Source of the DNA: Austropuccinia psidii
Taxonomy: Eukaryota > Basidiomycota > Pucciniomycetes > Pucciniales > Sphaerophragmiaceae
NCBI GenBank assembly: GCA_023105745.1
Contig: JALGQZ010000014.1
Coordinates: 8,861,888-8,925,887, forward strand
Reading direction: 5' to 3'
Length of the DNA: 64,000 nt
Of the stretch, positions 1-11,635 are shown piece by piece. The notes under the pieces are model-generated. The model was not told the DNA's origin. It saw only the letters and a program-made list of their open reading frames with translations, and did not search any database. The position numbers and the translations under genes are program-made. Position 1 is the first letter of the stretch. The number at the start of each line of letters is the position of its first letter.

Positions 1-2103
1 TATAGATGAGGATTGGGGAAAAATGCTACCTGCAGTATTTTGAGCTACAGTGAAAGACTCTTCATTAGTTTCTGAAGATTCTGACTTAGACGGGAAACAG
101 TGGGGAACAAATTTAGCATGATGTGTAATTTTTACGTCACCTGTCCCTTGGTCCATGATCCTGTAAGTTTGATGTGTCTCTCCATATCCCAAGAAAATGC
201 CCCTACTTCCCGGCTCATCAAATTTCTCTCTTGTTTTTTGTTTTAATGAAATGGCTAAGCAGCTGAATGGTTTCAGGAATTTTAAGGATGGTTTTTTATT
301 GTGCCATTTTGTTTAGGGTTGTTTGAAGTCAATATTTTTTTTAGGTGTCAAGTTTTCTAGAAAAACAGCTGTGTTGGGAGCTTCTACCCAGAAAGAGGCA
401 GTAAGGCCAGAGTCTTTGAGAAGGCATCTATGCTTATTTATTGTAGTACAATTTCCTCGTTTGGAAAAAGGGTTTTGTTCTGGAGTATAGGGTGCAGTGG
501 TGAGATGAGAAATGCCATTTTGTTTGAAGAAAGTTTTTACCTCATTATTGATGAATTCTGTACCATTATCCAATACAACATTTGCAACTTTTCAATTTGA
601 CTGTCATTTAATTTTTAGGACATGGTTTTTGAGGATGTTGGGGGTTTCTGATTTGTTCATCAAAAAAAAGATCCAGGAGAAATGAGAGAAGCCATCCATG
701 ATCTTAAATATGAATCTGGCTCCAAATTCCGATGGTGGGGATATTGGTCCACACAAGTCCATGTGGAGAAATTCTAATTTTTGGACAGCTTGAGGGAACT
801 TTCCTAGGAATGGGGTTTTTGTCATCTTACAGGTGTCACATGTGAGACAATCAAATTGAGGAATCTGCTTGTTTGGGAACATTTTCCTGAAATATTCGAT
901 GGATGGATGACCGGCTGCTTGGTGGAGGCTCACAATGTTTTTTGGAACAGAGGTACTTGCAAAGGCTTTTGGGTGGTTTTAATCAAGGACAAAATTTCCT
1001 TAGGAGAGAGTTCCACTGACAATTTCCTGTTTATGGTAGTCTAGGACTATAAATTGGTCTTTGTTCAGTTGATGAATGGAGTGATTTGTTTTAATGAAAG
1101 CATCCATACTAATGAGGTTTGTGGCTAGTTTTGGGATATAGAAGGAGTTTTTAAACGTAAGGATGATATTGTTAAATTCTAGACGTATTGTCCCTGTTCC
1201 CAGAGCTTCTATGACTGAGCCGTCTGCAAGTTTGATCGTTTTGGTTTGCATAGTGATGTCTTGAAAATATTTCAAGCGATTGACCATTTAGGTGGTGGCT
1301 CCAGAATCCAAAACAAAACTTGAGAGATTGGCTGATCTATTTACAGCTAAGAGGGCTTTGACAGTCTTTTTGCTGTTCTTCGGTCTCTTCTCTGGGTGAA
1401 TCTTCCAACAGTCTTCCTCAGAGTGTTTTCCTTGAGGATTGTGAAAGTTGTTGCTGAATCATTGGTTACTGGTGATGTTTTCTTTTAGTTTAGTGGCTAA
1501 TGCTTTTGAATTTTCAATATTTTCTTTGGTTCATTGAATGTAAGACCTCAGTTCTTCTATGGTATCTTTTAATGAAGGGGTTCTTTTTTTGATTTCACAT
1601 TTTTTTAACCATAGTTCTCCTGTACAGTCCAGGAGAATTGATGGTTTTGTTGTTTTGTCATCAATCAAGCTACAAAGCTGTCAGGTATTTTCTAGGAGCT
1701 TGTTCAATGCTTCTTCCAGTTTTGTTTTTGGTAAGTAGGTTGAAAAAATCCTATTAAGGTATGTTGTTTGATTTTGAATTGTTTTTGGTTGATAGAAATT
1801 ATTGATACTTGTCCAGAGAAGGGCAGGATCATTGTTTGCTTCTGCTGAGAATTGTCCAGCAATTTTTACATCACAATTAATGCAGATTATTTCAAATGCA
1901 AGTGCTTTTTGTTCAGGATCCAACTTGTTAAGTTTGGCTGTGATGACAGGGTCCTCTATTCCCAGGACTAGTGAGTAAAGTCTTTTCATTTGGAGAATTG
2001 ACTTCATTCTGATTTTCCAATCCAGGAAATTGCCCCCATTTAACTTGAATTTCTCAGTGATCTCGATGTTGAATTTGACCATGGTGGATTGTTTGCCAAG
2101 CAC
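1..2103 (-). pseudogene. copia Gag-PR-IN polyprotein, nonsense-riddled
   Basis: All coding traces lie in one reading frame (minus-strand codons whose highest coordinate is a multiple of 3). Gag at 1681-2103 contains LNGGNFLDWKIRMKS and is UBN2/copia-like. A Cys/His stretch (HNPQGKHSEEDCW) lies near 1390-1445. The protease motif VLDSGATT is at about 1291-1314 and is followed directly by a stop. The integrase zinc region (HQAAGHPS then CLTCDTCK) is at 840-925, with core motifs HMDLCGP near 750 and LDNGTEF near 560. The C-terminal GIFLGYG motif is near 180-200. Nine stop codons interrupt the frame: 1681 TGA, 1531 TGA, 1459 TGA, 1288 TAA, 1000 TAA, 979 TAA, 604 TGA, 592 TGA and 313 TAA. I found no frameshift. 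Confidence 0.85.
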
Positions 2104-2160
2104 AAAAAACTTTTTAAGCCGGTTATAGCTCCGGTCTCATAATCTAAAGGAAGATAATAC

Positions 2161-2500
2161 TTCAAGAGCAAGACAGTTATGTCTTAGCCTATAAGTTAAT
2201 CAGGGACAGGAGAGACGACAGCAAACCTTCAAGAGCAAGACAGTTATGTTTTAGCCTATAAGTTAATCAGGGACAGGAGAGACAACAGCGAACCTGGAAC
2301 GGTGCAATGATGGAAAGAAACAAAACGAGATGATTATATTAACATCAGGAGGGAATTACGGAAAGTGGGAATTAACAAGTAGAAAGTAACCTTCAAGAGC
2401 AAGACAGTTATGTCTTAGCCTATAAGTTAATCAGGGACAGGAGAGAGAACAGCAAACCTGGAACGGTGCAATGATGAAAAGAAACAAAACAAGATGATTC
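2161..2500. repeat. Direct repeats in the copia leader
   Basis: A unit of about 67 bp beginning TTCAAGAGCAAGACAGTTAT occurs at 2161, 2228 and 2392 with only a few substitutions. A second motif beginning TGGAACGGTGCAATGATG follows the second and third copies (about 2295 and 2459). The repeats sit between Gag and the presumed LTR, so they belong to the element's untranslated leader. Confidence 0.85.
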
Positions 2501-2923
2501 TACTGGAAGGTGGATAAGGGACAAGTTTAAATACAAGAGTAGTCTGTCTCGTTGGGGTTTTAACTAGTGCACTTCTATATTCTAGGGTTCTAACTGATGG
2601 GGTAGTTTCTTATTAGCATGATTTGAAATCAGAAAGTAATTTGGGACTGGAAAATAATTTTAGTCTGATAACGTAGATAAAGTATTCTGGGACTGATTTT
2701 CTAATAATCTTCTTTTTATTTTTCTTTTTGATAAGGAAAAAAAAGAACATTTTATAGGAACCGAAGAATGAGTTTTAAGAAATAAAAAGAAATAGAGTAC
2801 AGAGAAATGAGAGACTGAGGAGTGTGTGTGTTGAGGATTTTTGTTTGCGTGGAGTTTACTCTTGAGGTTAGTTTTTAATCAATGAGTCTGGTCGGTGATA
2901 TTTTCACACCTTTAGGTACCAAT

Positions 2924-2998
2924 TGTTTGACTATACTTATGCTAGTTACATAGATTGAATTTCTTACCAAATTCATCTTTAGTTTCTAAATTTTAACA
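2924..2998 (-). repeat. Possible short copia LTR
   Basis: The segment begins TGTTTGAC and ends TTTTAACA on the plus strand, giving a TGTT/AACA inverted end. On its Gag side it is followed by a TTGGTACC-containing stretch that could be a primer-binding site. At 75 bp it would be unusually short for an LTR. The partner LTR is outside the window, so no direct test is possible. Confidence 0.2.
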
Positions 2999-3622
2999 GC
3001 ATTTCCGTTACACCCGCTTTTTTATTCAAAACAAATAAGAAATGGTAAAGGTAAAGCGTTGACAGCTCATGATGTGGAAGGTGGGAAGGTTATAGCCGGC
3101 TTTGGAAGGTAAAATATGTAAATGCGAATGATGCGCTCAAACCTATCCTATCGGAGTACTGCCTTAGAAATATGAAACGTTTTTCAAAGTCACCCCATGT
3201 GACGATAGTTCCAAAAGGGATAAAACGAAGATAATATTTCAATGAATAAAACAGTAGGAACAGACATATAAGAGACTTTTATGAAGTAAAGAAAGATTTT
3301 GAAACAAACTATAACATGAAAAGTTGTAAATAAATTGTAAAACAGACTTCTTCACATGAACATTGTAAATTGAGCCAACATAGGCATAATAAATATTCTA
3401 ACTAATACAGACTTGGAATATTCTATCAGTTTTTATGAAACCTCAGACTTAAGATGAGAAACACTAAGTTACAGAAGAAAGCCCAACTCTTGAAGCACCC
3501 CCAATGTGAAGACTATACATTGAGATGATTCAAATTTTAGCTTTACATTTAGACAACGATTTCATTGGTGTTTACAACGAATTCATAGGTGTTCACAACG
3601 ACTAAGAGAGAAAAAATTCATT
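2999..3622. other. AT-rich intergenic stretch
   Basis: No convincing coding frame. It lies upstream of the secreted-protein remnant and would hold its promoter. The only structure seen is a 21 bp tandem repeat at its right end. Confidence 0.6.
3553..3602. repeat. 21 bp tandem repeat, 2.4 copies
   Basis: Units at 3553-3573, 3574-3594 and a partial unit from 3595 share ACAACGA, TTCAT and GGTGTT blocks. They lie 20-70 bp upstream of the ATG at 3623 and may be part of that gene's promoter. Confidence 0.8.
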
Positions 3623-5810
3623 ATGAAATTGATTTCGATGACGTCCTTTATTTTTTATATGTTTGCTCACTTTCAAGTAAGCCTGGAAGTATCCAAATCA
3701 ATCATGACGTACGGCACAAACCGTAAGAGTATTCTCAGGAAAATGGCAAGCTTATGACGCTTTCTAAAAGATTTTTTTGATTTAAAACTAGGTTTTTTTC
3801 GCAACATTGAATCAGAGAGCTATTCTCAAAACCGCGAAAGGCGCATTTTAGATTTCAAATGGCGATCAAATGACAGCACAGGTAGGGGGGGTCAAGACTT
3901 ATTCAATGAAAAAAAGTGTCAACGAAACGGGCTTTCAAACCCAGCTTGTGGTGTTGACTTTGAATTTGCTTTAGAATCCAAAATTCGAAAAAAACTTTCC
4001 TTGAATCAAGGTTGGCCTATTCCAATGATGCCAAAAAATTGTGCTGACGATCCCGCGTTAATTCAAGTCTTCGTACTTATTTGCCAGAAAAAATTGAAAA
4101 ACTTTCTCAAGGGTACAGGGCGATGAAAAAATCTATGAATGCTCTTAAAAAAAAAGAAATACCAAAACTCAAACTCTTTATCGTTTCAATAGAAGAAATG
4201 ACAAGGAAGAAGGAACTGTTTTCACGGTCCTCGCTAACGAGGGAAAGCAACGAGGAAGTAGAATTAGAAAGGTATACAGACAAAGCACAAGTTTTTCTTG
4301 GAGTCTTCATAAGAGGGTTTCAGGATGTTGAAAAGGTTGATAATGATATAGCTCGTTTTGTTGAGAATTACTTACCACGATTAGCAGATTTCAGTCCAGT
4401 CTGGATTCGCAACGAACCTGAGAGTTCGAGATCGCCCATTGGTGGGACAAATTTGCCTCAACACTTGCCTTCTTTAGGTAGTAAGAGTGCGTCAAGCTTC
4501 TGCTACAAATTTTCCAATAATTTGATGATAGGTTATTTCTGGAATTAAAAGACTGAATCGTTTTTACTCCACCAAGAGGATAACCAACTTAATTTGCTCA
4601 AAGTCTTTGCTTCACGTGAGCATATTATGACAGAACCCATTTTGGATAAGATTAATGAAATGATGATAAAAAGTTTCGCCAAAGAACTCAACAAGATCCT
4701 TCTCAAGCTGGATTTTTTATCAATAGAAGCTAGACTCTCCAATGCTGAAGAGGAATTGAGCCTTTCAGCCAGAGTTCTTTTTGAGATGCATACATTCCAA
4801 GCATTAAATTTTTTCTATGAGAACCAACTATGCGATCAGAAAGTCTTGAGGTTATTTTTCTCAACTGAAGAGACATTGAAAAGGACTTACGAACACCTGC
4901 GAGATCTTTTCAAGAGGCAAATTGAAGGTTGCGAAAATTTACATCGCAGTCTCATTCCAGAACTATCCTTTGTGCTCAATGACTGGCATACTGCTCATCT
5001 CCATAATTTGTTGAGAGGTGAGGTGGATTTTATTCTGATGTCGAATGTTTTGAATAATTTCGGGAAAACCATAAGCTGATGATAATTCTTTTGCAATACC
5101 CTTCACCAAAACCTCTACGATAAAACACAGATCTTGACAAGGCGCAACAAGCCCATTTGGTAGAGCTAATGCTTATTGGAACAATACACGGTTTCATAAG
5201 AACCCGCCATTTTCCTGAAGCCAGCCCTGAAATCAAAATAATTATCGATGCAGTTACAACAGATCATATACTTAAGCACTGGTGGTTAAACGACTCGCTG
5301 AGCTCTTTGCAACAAAAAAGTGTTAAACAATGGATTTTGCGATTGGTGACGTTTTTCGGACGGACTGGAGACTCAAATAAACCACTTGAATACTTGATTA
5401 GTTACTACTTATTGAATTTCATCAAAACTTTCCAAACAAGCCATTCGCCAACGATACCACTCTGCGATTTGGAACAAACCCCACTCTTCGATACAAAGTA
5501 TGAGCTTTTTCAAGCTGGAATAAGACTTCATGAAGTTGTCAATAGGTCGTTCGACTACAAACACTTGGTCGAGCTTCCCTCCGACCAACGAGACTATCTT
5601 GCAACAGACATAACTGCTGAAATGGTTGAATATTCTAAAATGGAAATTATTCGGAAGCAAAAGGAGTACGAATTCATCAAGGCAAATATCGCAGAATTAG
5701 GCCAAAAAGATGAATCGCTTTGTACATGGATTAAAAAGAATTACTTTCTGAAAATTTACGATACTTTGCTTTCTACCAAAGAAAGGAGAAACCTGTGGCC
5801 TGATCGCTAG
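3623..5810 (+). pseudogene. Broken gene for a large secreted protein
   Basis: The ATG at 3623 opens a peptide starting MKLISMTSFIFYMFAHFQVS, which has a basic residue then a hydrophobic core, as in a secretion signal. The same frame continues past a TGA at 3755-3757 for about 122 codons. Coding sense then moves to the frame of 4081-5079, which carries one in-frame TAA at 4546-4548. After a short stretch in the third frame (about 5078-5130) it ends in the frame of 5157-5810 (stop TAG 5808). The total would be about 700 residues. The later parts are rich in charged helices (for example KINEMMIKSFAKELNKILLK). I do not recognise a named domain. The combination suggests a disabled member of a large rust secreted-protein family. 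Function is unknown and effector status is only inferred. Confidence 0.6.
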
Positions 5811-6503
5811 CTATGTCAAGTCAAGTAGCTATATCAAAGAAAATAGCAAGAATGAATAGGTAAAAAACCAGAAATGAGAATGAATGATTCAATGGTGCTT
5901 TTCTTTATTTATTTTTCAGACAAAAAAAAGCTAAAAGATTTATTTCAACGTTATGTATATTTTTGTGGATTTTTATATATATATAAAATGAAATAGGTAA
6001 GTACCTAAAAGACAAGGCTGTAACGTAACACTATAACAACGATAGTACCTTCTAAAAAAATATAAGTGAATGTAAAAGAATTTATTACAAAATAATCGGG
6101 GTTTCATATTTATTTATTTCAATGCGTGAGAATGAAGTCATCTTATCAGATCACGAAATAGTGAACGAAAAAAAATAAACAAGTAGATAAGGATGAAATA
6201 CAAATTGAAATGATATATGTTTTTATTATTTTTTTCGATGGTTTCTATTCTGAAAAGAAAACCATACATTAACAATATTAAAGAAATTGGATGAGTTGAA
6301 GATAGAGAGAAAACAAGAGTACTCAGACACTGAGGAAGTTTTGAGTAAAGTCAACTAGAGGTTAGGTTTAAAAAAATAATAATGTATAATTACATCCCCC
6401 TTTCAAGGAACATGTAGAGAGAGAGCATATACATCTTTTAAAGAAATTATGAACTTGAAGAGATTGTAAAAGAATTGTTTTACCTACAGACTTGGTGAGA
6501 AAG
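5811..6503. other. AT-rich non-coding DNA
   Basis: Downstream of the secreted-protein remnant. It contains a short TATATA run near 5978 and no supported gene, repeat or RNA. Confidence 0.6.
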
Positions 6504-8567
6504 TGTGAGCCTTGAGGTATAATTACATACCCAAATAGGACACAATTACCTTAAAAATAAATTCTGAACTATGCATAACCCATAAGTCATGCATATATTC
6601 AAAATTCATCATTTTTGATTTCAGAAAAGATGAATAACTTTTTGTTGAGTAAGTAAGTCCATGGATTTAAGGCCAGATTTGGATTCTACACAAAAATTCA
6701 CCTAGGGTAGCTCCATAGAGTGAATAAGATCAAATCAACTCTTTGAGGTGGTAATATGGAAAATACTTCAAAACCATATCATCAATACCACATAAAAGAT
6801 CCATGAAAATGTTTGTTTTTCTCTATTTCATGCCAAAATAATGGGAATGTGAGAAATCCCATGTTACATACACACTAAGAATAGTGTTATGCATGATTTG
6901 AGTACTTAATATTATGGTATTCTTACATACACTTTTGGTACACCCATAGTGGATATCTCACTTTAAGCTTAAAATTCTATTTTGACGTAAAAAATAGGCA
7001 AGGGGAACAAAAGACATCAAAGAGAGCCAGTGTACCCAACTTCTGAGGCCTCTGAGGCGTTGACAGCCCCAAAACTTGGATCCATGGCTGATCTTGGCCC
7101 AATTAGTAAACTAATACCTTTTGGGAACTTGGTTACTATGTTACAACTACAGTAAATTATAAGAAAATAGCAAATAACCTGCTATTTTGATGTGCCAAGG
7201 AGGTAAAGAACAACTTAGACTCCTGTAAACATGTAAATTTTTAATGACTTACCATGGATAAACCTCAAAAGAGTAATTAAAACCCTTTTTGGACTAGTAT
7301 CCATTGATTTACCTCATAGCAACCAGCCATAGACTGCTACTTGCAATTCTACATAGAATTAAGGTAAAAACTTCAAAAATTCATTAAAAATACAATTCTT
7401 AATGAATATTTCTGAACCTTTCAGGACCAATTAAGAAATGTATAATTCATATGAAAATCAAAAATAATTCTACTTTTATATGTAAAATTAAAAGTTTTAC
7501 TTACAGTCCATTTTTGATGATTCCACATGAAACACAGAATCCTTAAAAATTTACAGAAAATACATTATGTGATGAAATTTCCAATAAAACTGATAACTTT
7601 GAGAAATAAATGATTATTTTGGAATAAAAGAGGATTTACAGTTGTTACTCCTTTTATTCTTAACCATAAATGGGTTGGTAGTCATGTAAAAGCCTTAATT
7701 AAGTAATTATGATAATCTTATGTGACAACAAATGATGCAATCAAGAATCCAAAAAGTTTTATTGTTTTCTCACTCACTGGTTTTTAAGTTTTCTCCATGG
7801 AACGCCTATGTGATCTGTCTTAGACTTAAAAGAGGCTTCCTCTTTCTGTTTTTTCCACATCATTATCACATTATTATATTATACCTTTATTACCAAACAA
7901 GTGAGTATTAGTTAAAAATATTTATTAAGTGTTTTATTGTTTCATAACTCAATCAGAAAGACGTGAAATCAGAGAAATGACCTATAATTTGTTGTAATAC
8001 TGTTATAAATCAATTTTGATCCATTAAATCCACAATTACACATTAAATTTCTCTACTATTCTCATCTAAAAGGTTCATTGGATCAATAGTGAGTAATTTA
8101 TCTCAATTCTTAAAGTTTTTCTCTAGTAATAGTTTTCTTCAAGAATTATCTTTATAATTATTCTTGTAAAAGTTAATCATATATTAAGATAATTTTATTA
8201 TTTTAATAAAAGAAGTTTTCATTATTAAATTCTCCTAGTAATTGATTCTTGTAGACAATTACTGCTTACTGTTATATTCAGTAGTAGTGTATAACACGCA
8301 AAAGAAGTAATTCTTTAATTATTTAATTGTGGCTTTAATAATTTTTTATTATTATATTTCATAAAAACATTCATAGTGCTGCTGATTGATAGTAATATTA
8401 TCAACAGTTTCATAGACACATCTTACAGAAATTCAGCATTCATTGATATAGTGGAAACATTTTTTAACAACATCATACCAATTTTAAGTAATTCTCATTT
8501 AAAGTGAAATTTAATGTCCATGTGTTTGGCTTTGAACCTGCAATGGCTTGCATCACACAGTGCCAAA
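6504..8567 (+). repeat. Possible diverged LTR related to family M
   Basis: The start (TGTGAGCCTTGAGGTATAAT) resembles the start of the family M LTR (TGTGAGCCTTAGAGGTAATT at 56033), and both continue with a CATRYACCCAAA-like block. Later blocks near 6660-6740 loosely resemble the LTR part that begins with CCATTGGATT. No matching end was found, and the 8567 limit is simply where element A begins. The rest is AT-rich with no coding potential. Confidence 0.35.
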
Positions 8568-9969
8568 TGTCAGCCTAAATCTCAAAACCAGTGCACAAGC
8601 ATGACAGCCAAATACCATGAAACAATGGTAAAGTTAAGATACCACCAAAACATGGAACTGAGCTAAACCAGATAAAATATTATCAAAAGAAATAGGAAGC
8701 TCACCTGTTTCCAAATAAACAAGTCAGATCGTCATAGAACAAAGAATAACAAAGTTATTCCTGCTCAAACTTGTTTCTGAGCATAAACTTTGATTTTCCC
8801 CTCTCATAACAAATCCAGAAGAAGAGACTTAACCCCAGAAAATGGGTATTCAAATTGAAGCTCTAGATCAGGGCTATCCAATGGTACTACCCAAAATGAG
8901 CTAACACCAAAAATACAGAAGTAATGACCAAAATAAAGTCAGATAAGGGTGAATAAAATATTTGCCTCTCATCTAACTTCTACAGTTTTAGTGTGAGATA
9001 CTGAAATTATGGGCTTTTTGGAGAGAAAAAAATAAGGGCTATCTGACAGTGGCATTAATTTACCCATATCTCATCTAGAACAGAAGCTATGGGACAAATA
9101 AGTTCCATACAGGTTTTTAGAAAATCATATATCTGAACAACAATAATTGAACATGGCATAAGTTTGCCATATTCAATTTTAACCATACCAAATAAGGTAC
9201 TGTTGTGTGGATCCCATCCAGGGCTACACAATGAAACAACTTTGAGCTCAATATCTTGATTACTGACAAATTGATAGCAGTTTTAAGGTCAAAATTCCAC
9301 AGTTTGGCCAATAAACCTTTATTGTGGGACACTTTCCCATAAATATGATTATCAGGTGTAAAACACACAAAGGAGCTTGTATATACTTAAATACCTCATA
9401 GTTCATTCCATACTGGGGTCCCATACAGTTTATGTACAGCATTCTATGCATCATACAGGTCAGAAGGGGGATGTGTGGTCCCCACATGAAAATATTCACC
9501 CTGTATTGGTGAAAACTGCCCATATGTGGTTTTGAAATACAGAGCATACAGGCACTGTGAAAGCCACAAGACAGTCCTTGGAAGTGAAAGATATTCACTT
9601 CCTCTATGTGAGAAGGTCTAGAGGACCTTTGCACCCAATTTAAGGATAAAAAGGGACCTTTCTCTTCCAAAAAGAGGAATCCCCATCTTTCTCTTGAATT
9701 CCTACACAATAGAACTGTTCAAAACAGCTATACTCTTGGAAAATAATCAGGTATACTTCTAATATCAAGTATTCTAGTAGTTATTATTGTAACCCAACAG
9801 AGAATTATTGCACCCAGGGGATTCGACAATGCTCACAACCACCAAAACACTTTAGTAAAGCCCTTTGAATACTTTTAAAAACCATTTTTTATGAATTTTT
9901 ATTTGTGTCACAGTCACAGTTAGAGTTTTATATACTATTTTATTACTCTATCATGGACTCAGCCTGATA
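8568..9969 (+). repeat. 5' LTR of element A
   Basis: About 1.40 kb, starting TGTCAGCC and ending AGCCTGATA. It aligns along its length with the 1418 bp LTR of element B (26193-27610), including the block starting CTCATCTAACTTCTACAG. It is followed by a degraded primer-binding region (TTTTGCAGCCTTGCCATG) matching TTTTGGGGGCCTGGCCATG in B. Confidence 0.8.
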
Positions 9970-10559
9970 TTTTGCAGCCTTGCCATGTTTTTTTTGAGGT
10001 TTTAGGACCATTTTTATGCAACAAGTGAGTTTTTTCTTTTGAAGATTTATTGATTACCTTATTGTTTCTCTTTTTAGGTGTTAAATATTAAAAAAAGAAT
10101 ATAATACATATCTTTTATTATTATTTTTTCATTAGTACTATTTGTTATGCGGTTGATTATAGCTTAATAACCACCAGACTTATTTTTGGCTTGTTTTTCA
10201 TATTAAAACACTTGGAGACATTGATATTTCACTTTTTTAATTAAAAAGAAGACCCCTTTTAATGTAAATAACATCATCAGAGGTGTGGTAGGGTATATTG
10301 ATAATTTCAAGTGCCCATTACAGAATCACTTAAGACTACACTCGTTAATTACAAGTTAATCTGTGACATACTAGTATAAAAACAGTGCACCAGAAATCCA
10401 CAAAACATTAATTTGGGCATGTAATGGATAATTTCAATTACAAAAACCATAACACTAGGTCATAATATAGGAATATATTTCCTAGAGGCCATTCTTAGAC
10501 TTGCAAAAAGCATTTTAAGACGTCTTAACTGAGATAAGCCCTCTTTTTCCTCTTTGATT
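9970..10559. other. Leader of element A
   Basis: AT-rich sequence between LTR and Gag, matching 27611-28200 in element B. No open frame is supported. Confidence 0.6.
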
Positions 10560-11635
10560 AAGTGGAAGAAAATCTCATACCACTTGAAACCAAATCACAA
10601 GGCAATACACCAGTGACACCTTCAGAACCAGAAGGAAAGGGAAAAGGAAAGAGGCACAGTGAAATCCTCATTACAGCCAAGAAGTGGACACCAATTGCCA
10701 CTCAGAGAAGTAGAAAACCATGAAACTCTGAATCCATACAAGGTAAACCAACCTTCGTAACTTGTACAGGGAAGATTACAATTATTAACCCAGTTGTAAC
10801 CTCTAAAGGAAAATTTCCCAAAGCAGTAGATGACAAATTTGTACAAGGCAGAGTAAAAGGTAAATACCCCAAGAGCATTAAGTTGTTGACTGCTTGAAAA
10901 CACTAATATGTCACCTGTAAACCTCAGGAACCTTGGAATCCCAAGGGACCAGCCAGAGGGCAGAGAAGGGCTGTTAAGAACAAGAAGACATGGAATAGGA
11001 AACCTTAGACACAGTGGTGGATGGCAAGACACTAAGGGATATCATACCCACTCTTCCATTCACCTTCCAATTCAACAGAAGCCTAAAACCAGAGGACTGG
11101 AAGGATATGGATAAAGTTCTTCAGCTCCACCAACTCCTCAAAGATCTTTTCCAATGGAGCATGGATGACAAGAGGTACAACCTAGAATCCCACTTGGAAG
11201 AACTTGGAGCAAGTTGCAAGAAGATATGTCTCAAAGAGAAACACTTCAAGGAACTTATGGTAATTACCAAAGGATGGAATCTCACCAGGCAGTTCAGACT
11301 CCTGGGGGAGAGGGAAACCAGGATAAGGGAGAATCAAGCAGCTATCCAAGCTATAGAAGAACAGCTGAACCAGACAGGGCCTACTCTGATTCCTTCAAGC
11401 TAACAAGGAGTAAACCAACCCAAATCTCCAGTGGCTTCACACCATTCAGGAAATGGCAGATCAGTGGCCAAGAGCTACCATTATTCACAATCCCAGGTGG
11501 TTTCCAGGAGAAGACAAGGATACAAGGGAAAAGACAAGACTTATTTCAGCCAAAGTTAGAGACAGTCAGACCCAATGATCCAGAAGCTGTTGGACTTGGT
11601 GAAAGAAGTACACAAGAGCCAGAAAAGTGTCATGG
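10560..11635 (+). pseudogene. Gag N-terminal region of element A
   Basis: The frame of 11014-11403 reads KPEDWKDMDKVLQLHQLLKD and TKGWNLTRQFRLL, matching the B frame at 28545-29009. An upstream piece from about 10562 contains NTPVTPSEPEGKGKGKRHSE and is broken by stops. A second frame (11214-11675) overlaps the first and also stays open, as in element B. The first frame ends at TAA 11401, and element R interrupts the sequence shortly after. This is a Gag-like protein upstream of the capsid domain, with unknown exact role. Confidence 0.65.

Larger units (their letters stand above)
1..2998 (-). mobile_element. Ty1/copia retrotransposon remnant
   Basis: A minus-strand element whose 3' part (reverse transcriptase, RNase H, 3' LTR) lies beyond the left edge. 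Reading leftward from 2103 it shows, in copia order, a Gag domain, a zinc-knuckle-like stretch, a protease motif, the GAG-pre-integrase/integrase zinc region, the integrase core and the start of the region before RT. Upstream of Gag is a repeat-containing leader (2104-2923). Integrase before RT is what separates copia from gypsy elements. The element is old and cannot be autonomous. Confidence 0.85.
8568..11635 (+). mobile_element. Ty3-type retrotransposon A (5' part)
   Basis: Holds a complete 5' LTR, leader and Gag start closely similar to element B at 26193. The element stops at 11635, where the LTR of element R begins. Protease, RT and integrase are absent here. It is the oldest layer of the nested block. 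Confidence 0.8.

Noticed and set aside
2924..2998. Firm call of a 75 bp copia LTR
   Set aside because: The TGTT/AACA ends are suggestive, but the length is atypical and no partner or target duplication is in the window. Reported only at low confidence.
4107..5236. Minus-strand frames opposite the secreted-protein remnant
   Set aside because: The plus strand carries the coherent signal peptide and helical protein. The minus frames look like composition shadows.
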